The translations under genes were made by a program, and so were the position numbers. A stretch of DNA of 64,000 bases from DATAUD01 sp035511075 (lineage in GTDB: Bacteria; Verrucomicrobiota; Verrucomicrobiia; Limisphaerales; Palsa-1400): positions 1-64,000 of the forward strand of contig DATKFW010000002.1 of assembly GCA_035511075.1 (NCBI GenBank), in the 5' to 3' direction. Shown here piece by piece: positions 52,454-61,010 of this stretch. Under the pieces are notes generated by a model. That model ran no database searches and was not told the origin of the DNA. It worked only from the letters and a program-made list of their open reading frames with translations. Each line of letters begins with the position of its first letter. The first letter of the stretch is position 1.

Positions 52454-53893
52454 ATGATTAAACAAATCACTTTTTCCAGGTCCTCCCGGCGCCAATTCAT
52501 CAAATACGGTTCGATGGCCGTCGGCGGGGCGGCTCTGACCGGCCCGTATCTGCTGCGCGGGCAGAATCTCAACAGCAAATTGAACATCGCCCAAATCGGA
52601 TGCGCCGGCAAAGGCGGCAGCGATGCCGCGTGCATTTTCCACTCCGGCGAAAACCTGGTGGCCCTGTGCGACGTCAATTCACGCGATCTGGACGCGATGA
52701 AACACAACCTGCCCCAGGCCAGCACCTATAGGGATTACCGCGAACTGCTCGAAAAAGAAAAAGGCATCGACGCCGTGGACATCGCCGTTCCCGACCACAT
52801 GCACGCCGTCATCGCGGCGACGGCCATCAAGCTGGGCAAGAATGTTTATTGCCAGAAACCTCTGACCCATGACGTTTTCGAAGCGCGCACATTGCGCGAC
52901 CTGGCCCGTAAGTACAACGTCGCCACACAAATGGGCAACCAGGGCAGCGCTTCGGACACCTTGCGCCGCGGCGTCGAGATCGTTCAGGCCGGCGTCATTG
53001 GCCCCATCCACACGGCTTACGTCTGGACCAACCGCCCGATTTGGCCCCAGGGTCTGGATCGGCCGCCGGGGTCTGATCCCGTCCCGGATTATCTGGATTG
53101 GAACCTCTGGCTGGGAACCGCGCCGGAGCGTCCATTCAAACTCGATTGGCCCGGCGGAAAACCGCCGGGCATCGGAGGCCCCGAAGTGTATCAGCCGTTT
53201 AACTGGCGCGGTTGGCAGGACTTTGGCACGGGCGCCCTGGGCGATATGGCCTGTCATACTGTCAATTGGCCGTTTCGCTCCCTCAAACTGGGCTACCCGA
53301 CCCTGATCGAAGCGACTTCCTCCGGCATGAACGCCGAGATGTATCCCACCACCTCCCGGATTCGCTTCGAGTTTCCCGCCCGCGAAGGCATGCCCGAAGT
53401 AACCCTCCACTGGTCCGACGGCGGCAACAAGCCCCCGACCGAGATCACGGCGGGCGCCGAGGCCATGATGGGCGGCGTCTCCAACAGCGGCTGCCTCATG
53501 GTCGGCGAGAAAGGCGTCATTTTTTCACCCGACGATGGCGACCAGAACCTGCGCACCTATATCCAGATGAAGGGCGAGACCGAAATGACCGGAACTCAGA
53601 ACCACGACGCCGTCAAATCGATTCCCGAAACCATCGTGCGCAACGCGTTTCATGGCGCGCCCGATCAGCGCCAACACCAGGAATGGATCCAGGCGTGCAA
53701 GGACGGCAAACACGACGTGCCTTACTCCAATTTTGACATTGCCGCCTACTTGACGGAAATCATCCTGCTCGGCTGCGTCGCCCTGCGCGTCGGCAAGAAG
53801 CTCGACTGGGACGGACCGGGGATGCGCGCCATAAACGCTCCCGAAGCGGCCCAATTCGTCAAGCGCGAGTATCGCAAAGGGTGGGAAATCTAA
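52454..53893 (+). CDS. Gfo/Idh/MocA family oxidoreductase with Tat signal
   Basis: A 479-residue protein. The N-terminus SSRRQFIKYGSMAVGGAALT is a Tat signal. The NAD(P)-binding part has LNIAQIGCAGKGGSDAACIF, and VDIAVPDHMHAVIAATAIKL with YCQKPLTHDVFEARTL (the K of the family EKP-like motif). The C-terminal domain has FNWRGWQDFGTGALGDMACH. It belongs to the large exported MocA-like group of Planctomycetes/Verrucomicrobia, presumably acting on sugars. It lacks the GH109 signatures of the gene at 31084. The 53-base hypothetical leader has no SD I recognise. Confidence 0.9.
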   Translation: MIKQITFSRSSRRQFIKYGSMAVGGAALTGPYLLRGQNLNSKLNIAQIGCAGKGGSDAACIFHSGENLVALCDVNSRDLDAMKHNLPQASTYRDYRELLEKEKGIDAVDIAVPDHMHAVIAATAIKLGKNVYCQKPLTHDVFEARTLRDLARKYNVATQMGNQGSASDTLRRGVEIVQAGVIGPIHTAYVWTNRPIWPQGLDRPPGSDPVPDYLDWNLWLGTAPERPFKLDWPGGKPPGIGGPEVYQPFNWRGWQDFGTGALGDMACHTVNWPFRSLKLGYPTLIEATSSGMNAEMYPTTSRIRFEFPAREGMPEVTLHWSDGGNKPPTEITAGAEAMMGGVSNSGCLMVGEKGVIFSPDDGDQNLRTYIQMKGETEMTGTQNHDAVKSIPETIVRNAFHGAPDQRQHQEWIQACKDGKHDVPYSNFDIAAYLTEIILLGCVALRVGKKLDWDGPGMRAINAPEAAQFVKREYRKGWEI

Positions 53894-53903
53894 CTCGGCC
53901 CCA

Positions 53904-55913
53904 TTACGGGGTCTGTCCCAGGGCGTCCAGTTGCTGCTGGGCCGCGGGATAGCTCGGACGCTGGCGCAGCGCGGCGCGATATTGCTCGGCCGCTTCCGCC
54001 CGTCGGCCTTGCCGGGCCAGGCACCAGCCGAAGTTGAAATGCGCCTCGGGATTCTCCGGTTTGAGTTCAAGGGCGGTGCGATAATGACCGGCGGCTTCAT
54101 CGAGCCTGCCTTCCTGCGCCAGGACATTGGCAAGATTGTTGTGCGCCTGCGAGTCCTTCGGATCGATGCGCAGGCAGGTTTCGTATTCCTGGATGGCCCC
54201 GGCCAGGTCGCCCTTCATCGCCAGGGCGTTGCCCAAATCGCTGTGCGCGCTGGCGTAATTATCCTTGTAAAGAATTGCCAGCCGGAAGTGCGCGATCGCC
54301 TCGTCCAACCGCCCGCGTTGCGCCAGGGCGACCCCGTAATTATTATGGGCATCGGCATGGTGCGGGTCCTCTTCCAGCGCGACCTGGTACTCGTGCATCG
54401 CCGCGTCGGTCAGACCGAGGCTGCCAAGGGAGTTGCCCAGGTTGTTATGGGCCTCGGTCAGCCCGGGATTGAGGCTCAATGCCTTGATGTATTCATTGGT
54501 CGCCTCCTGGTAACGGCCCAATTCGGCCAGCGCAAAACCCAGGTTGTTATGCGCCTCATCATAGTTGGGATTTATTTGCAGCGCGCTCTTGTAATACAAC
54601 ATCGACTTCGCGGCTTCGCCACGATTGGACAGGAAGTAGCCGAGGTTGTTGTAGGCCAGGTAATTGTTTTTTGTCACCTCGATGGCGTGTTGAAACAGTG
54701 CGTCGCTGTCGCGCCAATATCGCACCTGGAGCGGAGTCAAAATCATGCACGCGCCAATCGCGACCCCGGCCGCCGTTCCCAAAATCCACCGTCCACCCGT
54801 ACGCTCCGCCAGCAAATCGCTCGCACCCCAGACGGCCATGATTGAAACCCCGACCATTGGCAAATAGCTGTAACGATCTGCCATCGATTGTATTCCCACC
54901 TGCACCAGGCCAATCGTCGGGGCCAGCATTCCCAAAAACCAAAACCAGCCCACGGCCAGGTACGGTTGAGCCCGCGCCCGCCAAATCACGCACGCGGTGA
55001 TCGCCGCCAGCAGCAGCGCCGCGCCCGCAACCTGCCAAACCGGCCAGTGCCCTGGATGCGGATACAACACCGAAAGACGCGCCGGCCAGAATATCTTTGC
55101 CAGATAGCGAACGTATGAAACCAGCGCGTTGCCCATCCGCGCCGCCAACGGCAGCCCGCTCAAGGGCGAAACCGCCCCGCCCCGCCGTTGAACCACAAAC
55201 GTCACCACGCTGGAAACCGCCGCCAAAATGAAAAACGGCACCTTTTCAATCAGCAACCCCCAACTCATCCGCCTCCCCAACGGCCAATAATCCAGCAACA
55301 ACAGGACAAACGGCAGCGTCACAAGCATCGGCTTGGCCATCAGCCCGCATGCGAAACACGCAACGGCGGCGGCATAGTAGGATTTCGCGTTTGAACGTTG
55401 AAATTTGAAATAGGTCCACACCGTCAGCATCCAAAAAAACGTGCTCAGCACGTCCTTTCGCTCGGAAACCCAGACAACCGATTCCACCCGGAGCGGATGC
55501 AGCGCGAACAACGCCGCCACCACCGCGCTGCGCCAAAGCGCGCCCGTCATCGCGTTTAAAATGAGAAATAGCAGCGCCGCGTTGCCAGCGTGCAGCAGCA
55601 CACTGGTCAAGTGGTGGCCGGCGGGGTTCAGCCCGTAGAATTGGACGTCCGCCATGTGTGAGAGCCACGTCAGCGGATGCCAGTTGCTCGCGGCCCCCGT
55701 CCCAAACGCCCAGAGCACCCCCGCCGCCGTCAGCCCCCGTTGCGCTTCCGCGTTGGAAGTCACGTACGTGGGATCGTCATAATTGACAAAATCGCAACGC
55801 AACGCCCCCGAAAAAATCGCCAGCACCGCGACGGCCAGCAGAACGCAAATCAGCCGGGCGGGCCATTTTTTGGGCGCTGCGGGACTCACTGCGGCACAGG
55901 AAACAATTCGCAC
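53904..55913 (-). CDS. GT-C glycosyltransferase-like protein with C-terminal TPR array
   Basis: A 669-residue protein. I chose GTG 55913, with GATGGGG about 8 bases upstream and a 28-base overlap with the GT2 gene; the frame is open further to 56063. The N-terminal half has about ten membrane helices with CDFVNYDDPTYV (acidic pair in the first loop, a GT-C hallmark) and NWHPLTWLSHMADVQFYG. The C-terminal half contains nine or ten 34-residue TPRs (YQEATNEYIKALSLNPGLTE, LAGAIQEYETCLRIDPKDSQ and others). The design equals TMTC-type protein O-mannosyltransferases. It may transfer sugar from polyprenyl phosphate to exported proteins. Confidence 0.88.
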   Translation of the reverse strand: MRIVSCAAVSPAAPKKWPARLICVLLAVAVLAIFSGALRCDFVNYDDPTYVTSNAEAQRGLTAAGVLWAFGTGAASNWHPLTWLSHMADVQFYGLNPAGHHLTSVLLHAGNAALLFLILNAMTGALWRSAVVAALFALHPLRVESVVWVSERKDVLSTFFWMLTVWTYFKFQRSNAKSYYAAAVACFACGLMAKPMLVTLPFVLLLLDYWPLGRRMSWGLLIEKVPFFILAAVSSVVTFVVQRRGGAVSPLSGLPLAARMGNALVSYVRYLAKIFWPARLSVLYPHPGHWPVWQVAGAALLLAAITACVIWRARAQPYLAVGWFWFLGMLAPTIGLVQVGIQSMADRYSYLPMVGVSIMAVWGASDLLAERTGGRWILGTAAGVAIGACMILTPLQVRYWRDSDALFQHAIEVTKNNYLAYNNLGYFLSNRGEAAKSMLYYKSALQINPNYDEAHNNLGFALAELGRYQEATNEYIKALSLNPGLTEAHNNLGNSLGSLGLTDAAMHEYQVALEEDPHHADAHNNYGVALAQRGRLDEAIAHFRLAILYKDNYASAHSDLGNALAMKGDLAGAIQEYETCLRIDPKDSQAHNNLANVLAQEGRLDEAAGHYRTALELKPENPEAHFNFGWCLARQGRRAEAAEQYRAALRQRPSYPAAQQQLDALGQTP

Positions 55914-56638
55914 GAGCGCAGCCCCATCCGCGCCAGCCGGAACGACAGCGCGGTGCCGAGACAGCCAAAACCATACTTGACGCTCCGGCGAAAATTGATC
56001 GACGACGCCTCCGCGAAATACCGCGTCGGGCAGCTCACCTCGGCGATCGTATAGCCAAACCACAGAATCTGGGCCAGCATCTCGTTGTCAAACACAAAAT
56101 CATTCGAGTTCGCCGTCAGCGGCAGGCGCTCGATGAGTTCCCGCGAAAACGCGCGGTAGCCCGTGTGGTATTCCGAGAGCTTGGCTCCCAGCAGGATGTT
56201 TTCCGCCAGTGTCAGAAACCGGTTGGCCACGTACTTCCACATCGGCATCCCTCCGCGCAACGCGTAATTGCCCAGGATGCGGCTTCCCAGCACGCACGGA
56301 TACAGACCGTTGGCGATCATCGAGGCCATCGCCGGAATGAGCTTGGGCGTGTACTGCGAATCCGGATGCACCATGATCACGACGTCCGCCCCTTCAGCCA
56401 GCGCCAGTCGGTAGCAGCTCTTTTGGTTGCCGCCATACCCGAGGTTTTTCTCGTGGGTCAACACCATCGTGTTGGGCAGTGTCCGCGCAAGGGCCGTCGT
56501 CTCATCGCGACTGGCGTCATCGACCACTATGACCAGGTCCACAATCTCCTCCTCCATCACATCATCGAATGTTTGAACCAGCGTCTTTGCCGCATTATAG
56601 GCCGGCATGACAACGACCACTTTTTTGCCTCGGTACAT
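55886..56638 (-). CDS. GT2 family glycosyltransferase (polyprenyl-phosphate sugar synthase-like)
   Basis: A 250-residue GT-A protein from ATG 56638 (MYRGKKVVVVMPAYNAAKTL); upstream codons to 56968 overlap the divergent kinase gene. The nucleotide-sugar region VVDDASRDETTALA, NLGYGGNQKSCYRLA and the DXD-like VHPDSQYTPKLI are typical of GT2 dolichyl/polyprenyl-phosphate mannose or glucose synthases. It lacks C-terminal membrane helices. The neighbouring GT-C/TPR protein would be the user of the lipid-linked sugar. Gene overlap suggests coupled translation. Confidence 0.9.
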   Translation of the reverse strand: MYRGKKVVVVMPAYNAAKTLVQTFDDVMEEEIVDLVIVVDDASRDETTALARTLPNTMVLTHEKNLGYGGNQKSCYRLALAEGADVVIMVHPDSQYTPKLIPAMASMIANGLYPCVLGSRILGNYALRGGMPMWKYVANRFLTLAENILLGAKLSEYHTGYRAFSRELIERLPLTANSNDFVFDNEMLAQILWFGYTIAEVSCPTRYFAEASSINFRRSVKYGFGCLGTALSFRLARMGLRSCELFPVPQ

Positions 56639-56768
56639 ATGATCGGCGATTCTACGAATGGGAACCCGGGAAACGAAGCAGAATCGAAATCCGACCCGGG
56701 CACTGGGCGCGCTCCGATGCCTCCCGATCAAGCTTGTTACCGCGGTTTTCCATGTTAAATTGTCCTCG

Positions 56769-57782
56769 GTGAGTGATGGTGCTTCAGCAGCCAGCAGACC
56801 ATTGAAAATGGTCACTTGCGGGCGGTGCCAATCCAAGACGTTCATCTCGGGCGACTTGGCGCCTTTTGCCGTCGAAGAATGCAAAAAATGCGGCCATCCG
56901 GTCATGCTGCCCGTCATGCTCCGCAATTTTGAACTGCGCGCCATCATCGCCTCCGGCGGCATGGGCACGGTCTATTCCGCGATGGACACCAAGCTCCTGC
57001 GCGAAGTGGCCCTCAAGATGATGAAGCGCGAAATGGCGGCCGACCCGGAGATCATGCAGGCCTTTTATCGCGAAGCCCGCGCCGGCGCTTCCCTCAATCA
57101 CACCAATATCATTCACATTTACAGCTTCGATGAGTTCGAGGACCAGCCCTATCTGGTCATGGAACTGGCCAATCACGGCAGCCTCGATGGTCGCATCGAA
57201 CACGAATCCAAAGTCCCGGAATTGCACATCCTGGACGTCGGCATCAAAATGGCCTCCGCCCTGGCGGCCGCTCTCAAACACAATCTGCTTCACCGCGACA
57301 TCAAGCCCGGCAATATTCTTTACAATGCCGACGGCGAACCCAAGCTCATCGATTTTGGCCTCGTCCGCGCGGCCGAAGCCGACAACACCTGGGAGGAGCA
57401 CGTTTGGGGCACCGTTTATTACGTCGCGCCCGAAAAAATCGAGCGCAAGGGCGAGGATTTTCACTCGGACATGTACAGCCTAGGCGGCACCCTCTATCAC
57501 GCATTGACGGGGCACGTCCCCTTTGAAGCCCCCACGGTCGATGAAGTGGTCGCCGCGCACGTGCATACGCCATTGACGCCACCCAATCAGGTCGTGCCAG
57601 AAATCACCGAAGCGACCAGCGACGCGCTGGTTCGGGCGATGGCCAAGAACCCTGCCGACCGGTTCGCCACATACGACGAGATGCAAATGGCGCTGGAAAC
57701 GGCGCGAAGCCAATTGCTGGTGCAGCAGGTTCGGGATTCGGCCCACCCCCCGTCATCCGGCAAGAGTTGGTGGAAGCGCTAG
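56769..57782 (+). CDS. Serine/threonine protein kinase with N-terminal zinc ribbon
   Basis: A 337-residue Hanks-type kinase. I start at GTG 56769, which gives a short leader before the zinc-ribbon-like CGRC and CKKC pairs; ATG 56808 is an alternative. The kinase domain has a glycine loop IIASGGMGTVYSAM, VALKMMKREM (Lys), HRDIKPGNILY (catalytic loop), DFGLVRAAE (DFG) and VAPEKIERKGEDFHSDMYSL (APE). All catalytic residues are present. The C-terminus after the kinase is short with no membrane helix, so it is cytoplasmic. It is divergent from GT2. Confidence 0.93.
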   Translation: MSDGASAASRPLKMVTCGRCQSKTFISGDLAPFAVEECKKCGHPVMLPVMLRNFELRAIIASGGMGTVYSAMDTKLLREVALKMMKREMAADPEIMQAFYREARAGASLNHTNIIHIYSFDEFEDQPYLVMELANHGSLDGRIEHESKVPELHILDVGIKMASALAAALKHNLLHRDIKPGNILYNADGEPKLIDFGLVRAAEADNTWEEHVWGTVYYVAPEKIERKGEDFHSDMYSLGGTLYHALTGHVPFEAPTVDEVVAAHVHTPLTPPNQVVPEITEATSDALVRAMAKNPADRFATYDEMQMALETARSQLLVQQVRDSAHPPSSGKSWWKR

Positions 57783-57856
57783 CCGCCGCCGAATCCATCC
57801 GGCGCTGGGAGACACAACGGCAACGCCGCCAGACCGCCCGCGGCCCGGAAGTTTTC

Positions 57857-59002
57857 TCAATGGACGATGCTCTCCGGCTCGAATAGCGCCAAATAGGGTG
57901 AATACTCGAAACGGCGATAACGCTGACCGCCCGTGGTTTCCTTCACGATTTTCAACTCGGAGAATTGTTTTAGCAATTTATCAGCGGTCATATACGCGCA
58001 GCCCAATCGCTCCTCCACCAACCGCGCAGTGACGATGGGCTGCTCGAATAAATAATCGAGAAGGCCAGTGGCATTTGCCTGATTCACCGCTTGTTTGCGA
58101 ATTAACGCCAGATGCTTCTGCCGCAACTCCAATATCCGGCGAGCCGTTTCCGTGGCGGAACGGCTGACCTCGCCAACCCCCCGGAGAAAAAATCTCAACC
58201 AGGCTTCCCAGTGCCCGTCGTTGCGGATGGCCATAAGCCGGTCGTAATACTCAGCGCGGTGAAACTTGAGATAATGGCTCAGATACAGCAATGGGAATTT
58301 CAAAATGCCCCGCTGACAGAGCAGAAACGTAATGAGCAACCGCCCGACGCGCCCGTTGCCGTCAAGAAACGGATGAATCGTCTCAAATTGCGCGTGTGCC
58401 AATCCACAAACAATCAAAGCCGGAAATGCAGTCGTTTCGTGCAGAAATTTTTCCAGGTTATAAAGCGTCTCCTGCATTTCGTGAACCGGCGGCGGCACGA
58501 AAGTAGCCGTTGCCAAAGTGCAATTGGCCGGGCCAATCCAGTTTTGGCTCCGACGAAATTCTCCGGGCGTGCGGTTTGCACCGCGCACCCCTTCGAGAAG
58601 TTTGCCGTGAATTTCACGGATCAGGCGCAAGGACAGCGGCAATTCAGCCAGCCTCTTTAACCCGTAATTCATCGCCCGAACGTAATTCACCACTTCCTCG
58701 ACATCCTTCGGATGTTCCTGTCCATTGGCATCAATCTCGAATTGGAGAACATCTGTAAGCGTGCTCTGCGTTCCCTCGATTTGCGAACTCAGCACGGCCT
58801 CGTGGCGCACATACATGGAGACGAACAAGTCCGGGTTTGGCAAGATGGACGTGACGCCGTCAAGCCTGCCGAGCGCATGATCGGCTTCGGATAGCAGCCG
58901 GGTCAAATCCCGATCCATTTCCAAAGGCGGCTCTGGAGGAAGCGGAGCCGGGATAAAGGCCCGGTATCCGTCCAGTTGTTTTACATAATTTCCCGCTCGC
59001 AT
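57857..59002 (-). CDS. Fic family protein (AMPylator) with inhibitory helix and HTH
   Basis: A 381-residue Fic protein. The N-terminal part has LSSQIEGTQSTL, which holds the SxxxEG inhibitory motif seen in class II Fic proteins. The catalytic motif HPFLDGNGRVGR is intact (His, Asp/Asn, Arg). The C-terminal region (LLDYLFEQPIVTARLVEERL, MTADKLLKQFSELKIVKETT) looks like a winged helix. It should transfer AMP to a target protein. No toxin partner gene is adjacent, in agreement with self-inhibition within the chain. It ends 74 bases from the kinase gene, convergent. Confidence 0.93.
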   Translation of the reverse strand: MRAGNYVKQLDGYRAFIPAPLPPEPPLEMDRDLTRLLSEADHALGRLDGVTSILPNPDLFVSMYVRHEAVLSSQIEGTQSTLTDVLQFEIDANGQEHPKDVEEVVNYVRAMNYGLKRLAELPLSLRLIREIHGKLLEGVRGANRTPGEFRRSQNWIGPANCTLATATFVPPPVHEMQETLYNLEKFLHETTAFPALIVCGLAHAQFETIHPFLDGNGRVGRLLITFLLCQRGILKFPLLYLSHYLKFHRAEYYDRLMAIRNDGHWEAWLRFFLRGVGEVSRSATETARRILELRQKHLALIRKQAVNQANATGLLDYLFEQPIVTARLVEERLGCAYMTADKLLKQFSELKIVKETTGGQRYRRFEYSPYLALFEPESIVH

Positions 59003-59239
59003 GTTGATTTTACTCCGAAAAACCGGCTTTTAGCCGCTAGAATTAGACCGTTGAAAATTCCGGCTAATTCTATTTTCTGCCATATTTTAGAATAAGAAGG
59101 GACGAAGGAAAGTCTAATTTTAACGCTGTCCAAGGAATTCTGGGCGCGACGTTACCGCATCGCGCGGGATAAATTAAACGACCACTACCGCGATAAAGCC
59201 GCCGTCACATCCATCCGGCGGGGGGAACCCTTTTGCTTT
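59003..59239. other. Intergenic stretch without recognised gene
   Basis: Between the start of the Fic gene and the terminator at 59240 I see no convincing coding frame, repeat or promoter. The 59041-59130 part is A/T-rich (TTGAAAATTCCGGCTAATTC and following) and may hold the Fic promoter, which I cannot define. Confidence 0.5.
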
Positions 59240-59290
59240 CCCGGCGAAAAAGAAACCGGCGGAAGCACCCCTCAGGGCGCATTCCGCCGG
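59240..59290 (-). terminator. Intrinsic terminator of the DUF5666-like gene
   Basis: On the minus strand CCGGCGGAA (59290-59282) and TTCCGCCGG (59264-59256) form a perfect 9-pair stem with a 17-base loop that contains a smaller CCC/GGG stem, followed by TTTCTTTTT. It lies 40 bases after the stop of the minus-strand gene at 59330. Confidence 0.8.
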
Positions 59291-59329
59291 AAGAATCAGT
59301 TCTCTCCCTGGCGCTATTTTTGATCGGCG

Positions 59330-59752
59330 TTACTGGGGAGGCGGGGTCGTCGCAGGCGGCGTCGTTGGAGCCGGCGTTGGTGGAGGCGTCCGCGGTGCCC
59401 TTGTCGAGATTCGCAAACTCGTGGCGATCCACGAGCCATCGTCCTGTTTCTTGCCGGCGCCGCTTGCGCGCAAGCCTTCCTTGGCATCCGCGAAGACAGC
59501 CGGCTCGCGATCTTTGGTAATCTTCGTGTCGGAAGTGATCTTGACCGTCACGTCGCCGCCCCGTGATTTCAACGTAAGCGTCATCGCCGCGGGATCAACC
59601 GCGGTGATGGTGCCGAAGTATCCGCGCGCCTTCATCCGGGGTGCCGGCGGAGCGGAGTTGGTGGGGGCGGATTCGGATTGGGCATGCGTCGGAAAAGCCG
59701 CGAAGGCCATGGCCGTGAGCAGTACTAGAGAAAGTTTTGTAATTGACTTCAT
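59330..59752 (-). CDS. Small exported protein, DUF5666-like
   Basis: A 140-residue protein from ATG 59752 (MKSITKLSLVLLTAMAFAAF), AAGGAG very close upstream. Signal peptide ends near THAQS. The central part KARGYFGTITAVDPAAMTLT and GGDVTVKITSDTKITKDREP is a small beta-barrel of the DUF5666 kind. It ends in a proline/threonine-rich tail. Function unknown. It is divergent from the efflux operon with 151 bases between starts. The frame continuing to 60037 overlaps emrA and is not real. Confidence 0.8.
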   Translation of the reverse strand: MKSITKLSLVLLTAMAFAAFPTHAQSESAPTNSAPPAPRMKARGYFGTITAVDPAAMTLTLKSRGGDVTVKITSDTKITKDREPAVFADAKEGLRASGAGKKQDDGSWIATSLRISTRAPRTPPPTPAPTTPPATTPPPQ

Positions 59753-59849
59753 AACTCCTTTATTTGTTTTGTATTCGTTGTATGGTACGAGGACCGTATG
59801 GGTGATAGCAGACTCCGCCATCGTAGCCAAGCAATTTCTTGCATAGGGC

Positions 59850-59878
59850 TTGACCGCATTATGTCGGCCAATTTTACA
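59850..59878 (+). promoter_or_regulatory. Candidate promoter for the efflux operon
   Basis: TTGACC (59850-59855) is followed after 17 bases by TTTACA (59873-59878). Five of six -35 positions match; the -10 matches only partly. Transcript start would be near 59885, about 19 bases before the ATG at 59904. There is no visible operator. Confidence 0.45.
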
Positions 59879-59903
59879 CTTTATTTTTTCTAACCACGGT
59901 AAC

Positions 59904-61010
59904 ATGGACGAGAAACCCGCAGCCACTCCTGCAAGCCCAGCCTCACCCCCTCCCGTCCGCGAAACCTCTTCAGTGCCGCCGCCTCCCAAAAAGGGTCGGC
60001 GCGCCCTCGCCATAATCGTTACCCTGGCGGCGCTCATCGTGATCGCGTTGGCGGTGGCATATTATATTCACTTCATCGCTCCTTACGAAACCACCGACGA
60101 CGCTTTTGTCACGGCGAACGCCGCCTACATCAGCGCGCGCGTTTCCGGGCCGGTCGTTCGGTTGTTAATTGATGACAATCAAATGGTTAAGACAGGCGAT
60201 CCCCTCCTCGAAATCGATGACAGCGATTATCAAACGCAAGTGGCCCTGACGCGCGCCAATTTGATTTCTGCCACCGACCGCGTCCTCCAGGCAAGGGCGC
60301 AAATCGTCGTCGACCAGGCCAAGGCCGATCAACAACAGGCCTATGTCGCCGGCGCGCAGGCCATCGCGGACCGCACGGAAGCCGACCGGATTCGTTACCT
60401 GTCCGTCCAAAGCAATGCCGTTTCCCGCAGTCAATTTGATCTTGCCCAAACCTCGGCCACTTCCGCCTCTGCCGACGTTGAAGTCGCGCGCGACCAGGCC
60501 AAAGCGGCAGTCGCTCAAGTGGACCTCGACCGCGCCGAACTCGAAACCGCTACCGCCCAGGTCGGCCAGGCCGAGGCCAGTTTGCGCCAGGCGCAATTGA
60601 ATCTCTCCTACACAAAGGTGCTCGCGCCCAGGGACGGGCGAGTAACTCACCGCACGGTCGAGCGGGGCGCTTACGTGGAAGTCGGCGAAGCCCTGCTGGC
60701 CATCGTCCCGGACTACGTTTGGGTCGTCGCTAATTTCAAGGAGACCCAGCTCGAGCACATGAGACCCGGCCAGCCAGTTAGCATCCGCTTCGATGCGTAT
60801 CCGAAACGTGAGTTCAAAGCCAAAGTGGACAGTTTGCAGGCGGGTTCCGGCGCCTCCTTCAGCCTGCTGCCGCCCGAAAACGCGATCGGCAACTACGTCA
60901 AGGTGGTGCAGCGCGTCCCGGTCAAGATTGTTTTTGACGAGCCGCTTAACGAACCCGGACTGGATATCGCCCCCGGCATGTCCGTCGAGCCGAAGGTCCG
61001 GGTCAAATGA
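59904..61010 (+). CDS. emrA: EmrA/HlyD-type membrane fusion protein
   Basis: A 368-residue periplasmic adaptor from ATG 59904. Proline-rich cytoplasmic N-terminus, one membrane helix (about residues 32-54, ALAIIVTLAALIVIALAVAY), then a biotinyl-lipoyl-like domain (ETTDDAFVTANAAYISARVS), a long alpha-helical hairpin rich in Q and A (about 105-235) and a second lipoyl/beta-barrel part (LNLSYTKVLAPRDGRVTHRT). It joins EmrB to an outer-membrane channel for export of hydrophobic compounds. The 3' end overlaps emrB by 4 bases. Confidence 0.93.
   Translation: MDEKPAATPASPASPPPVRETSSVPPPPKKGRRALAIIVTLAALIVIALAVAYYIHFIAPYETTDDAFVTANAAYISARVSGPVVRLLIDDNQMVKTGDPLLEIDDSDYQTQVALTRANLISATDRVLQARAQIVVDQAKADQQQAYVAGAQAIADRTEADRIRYLSVQSNAVSRSQFDLAQTSATSASADVEVARDQAKAAVAQVDLDRAELETATAQVGQAEASLRQAQLNLSYTKVLAPRDGRVTHRTVERGAYVEVGEALLAIVPDYVWVVANFKETQLEHMRPGQPVSIRFDAYPKREFKAKVDSLQAGSGASFSLLPPENAIGNYVKVVQRVPVKIVFDEPLNEPGLDIAPGMSVEPKVRVK

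Noticed and set aside
53897..53913. Short hairpin between the convergent genes at 53893 and 53904
   Set aside because: About six pairs with a wobble and no T-run; it overlaps a stop codon and may be chance.
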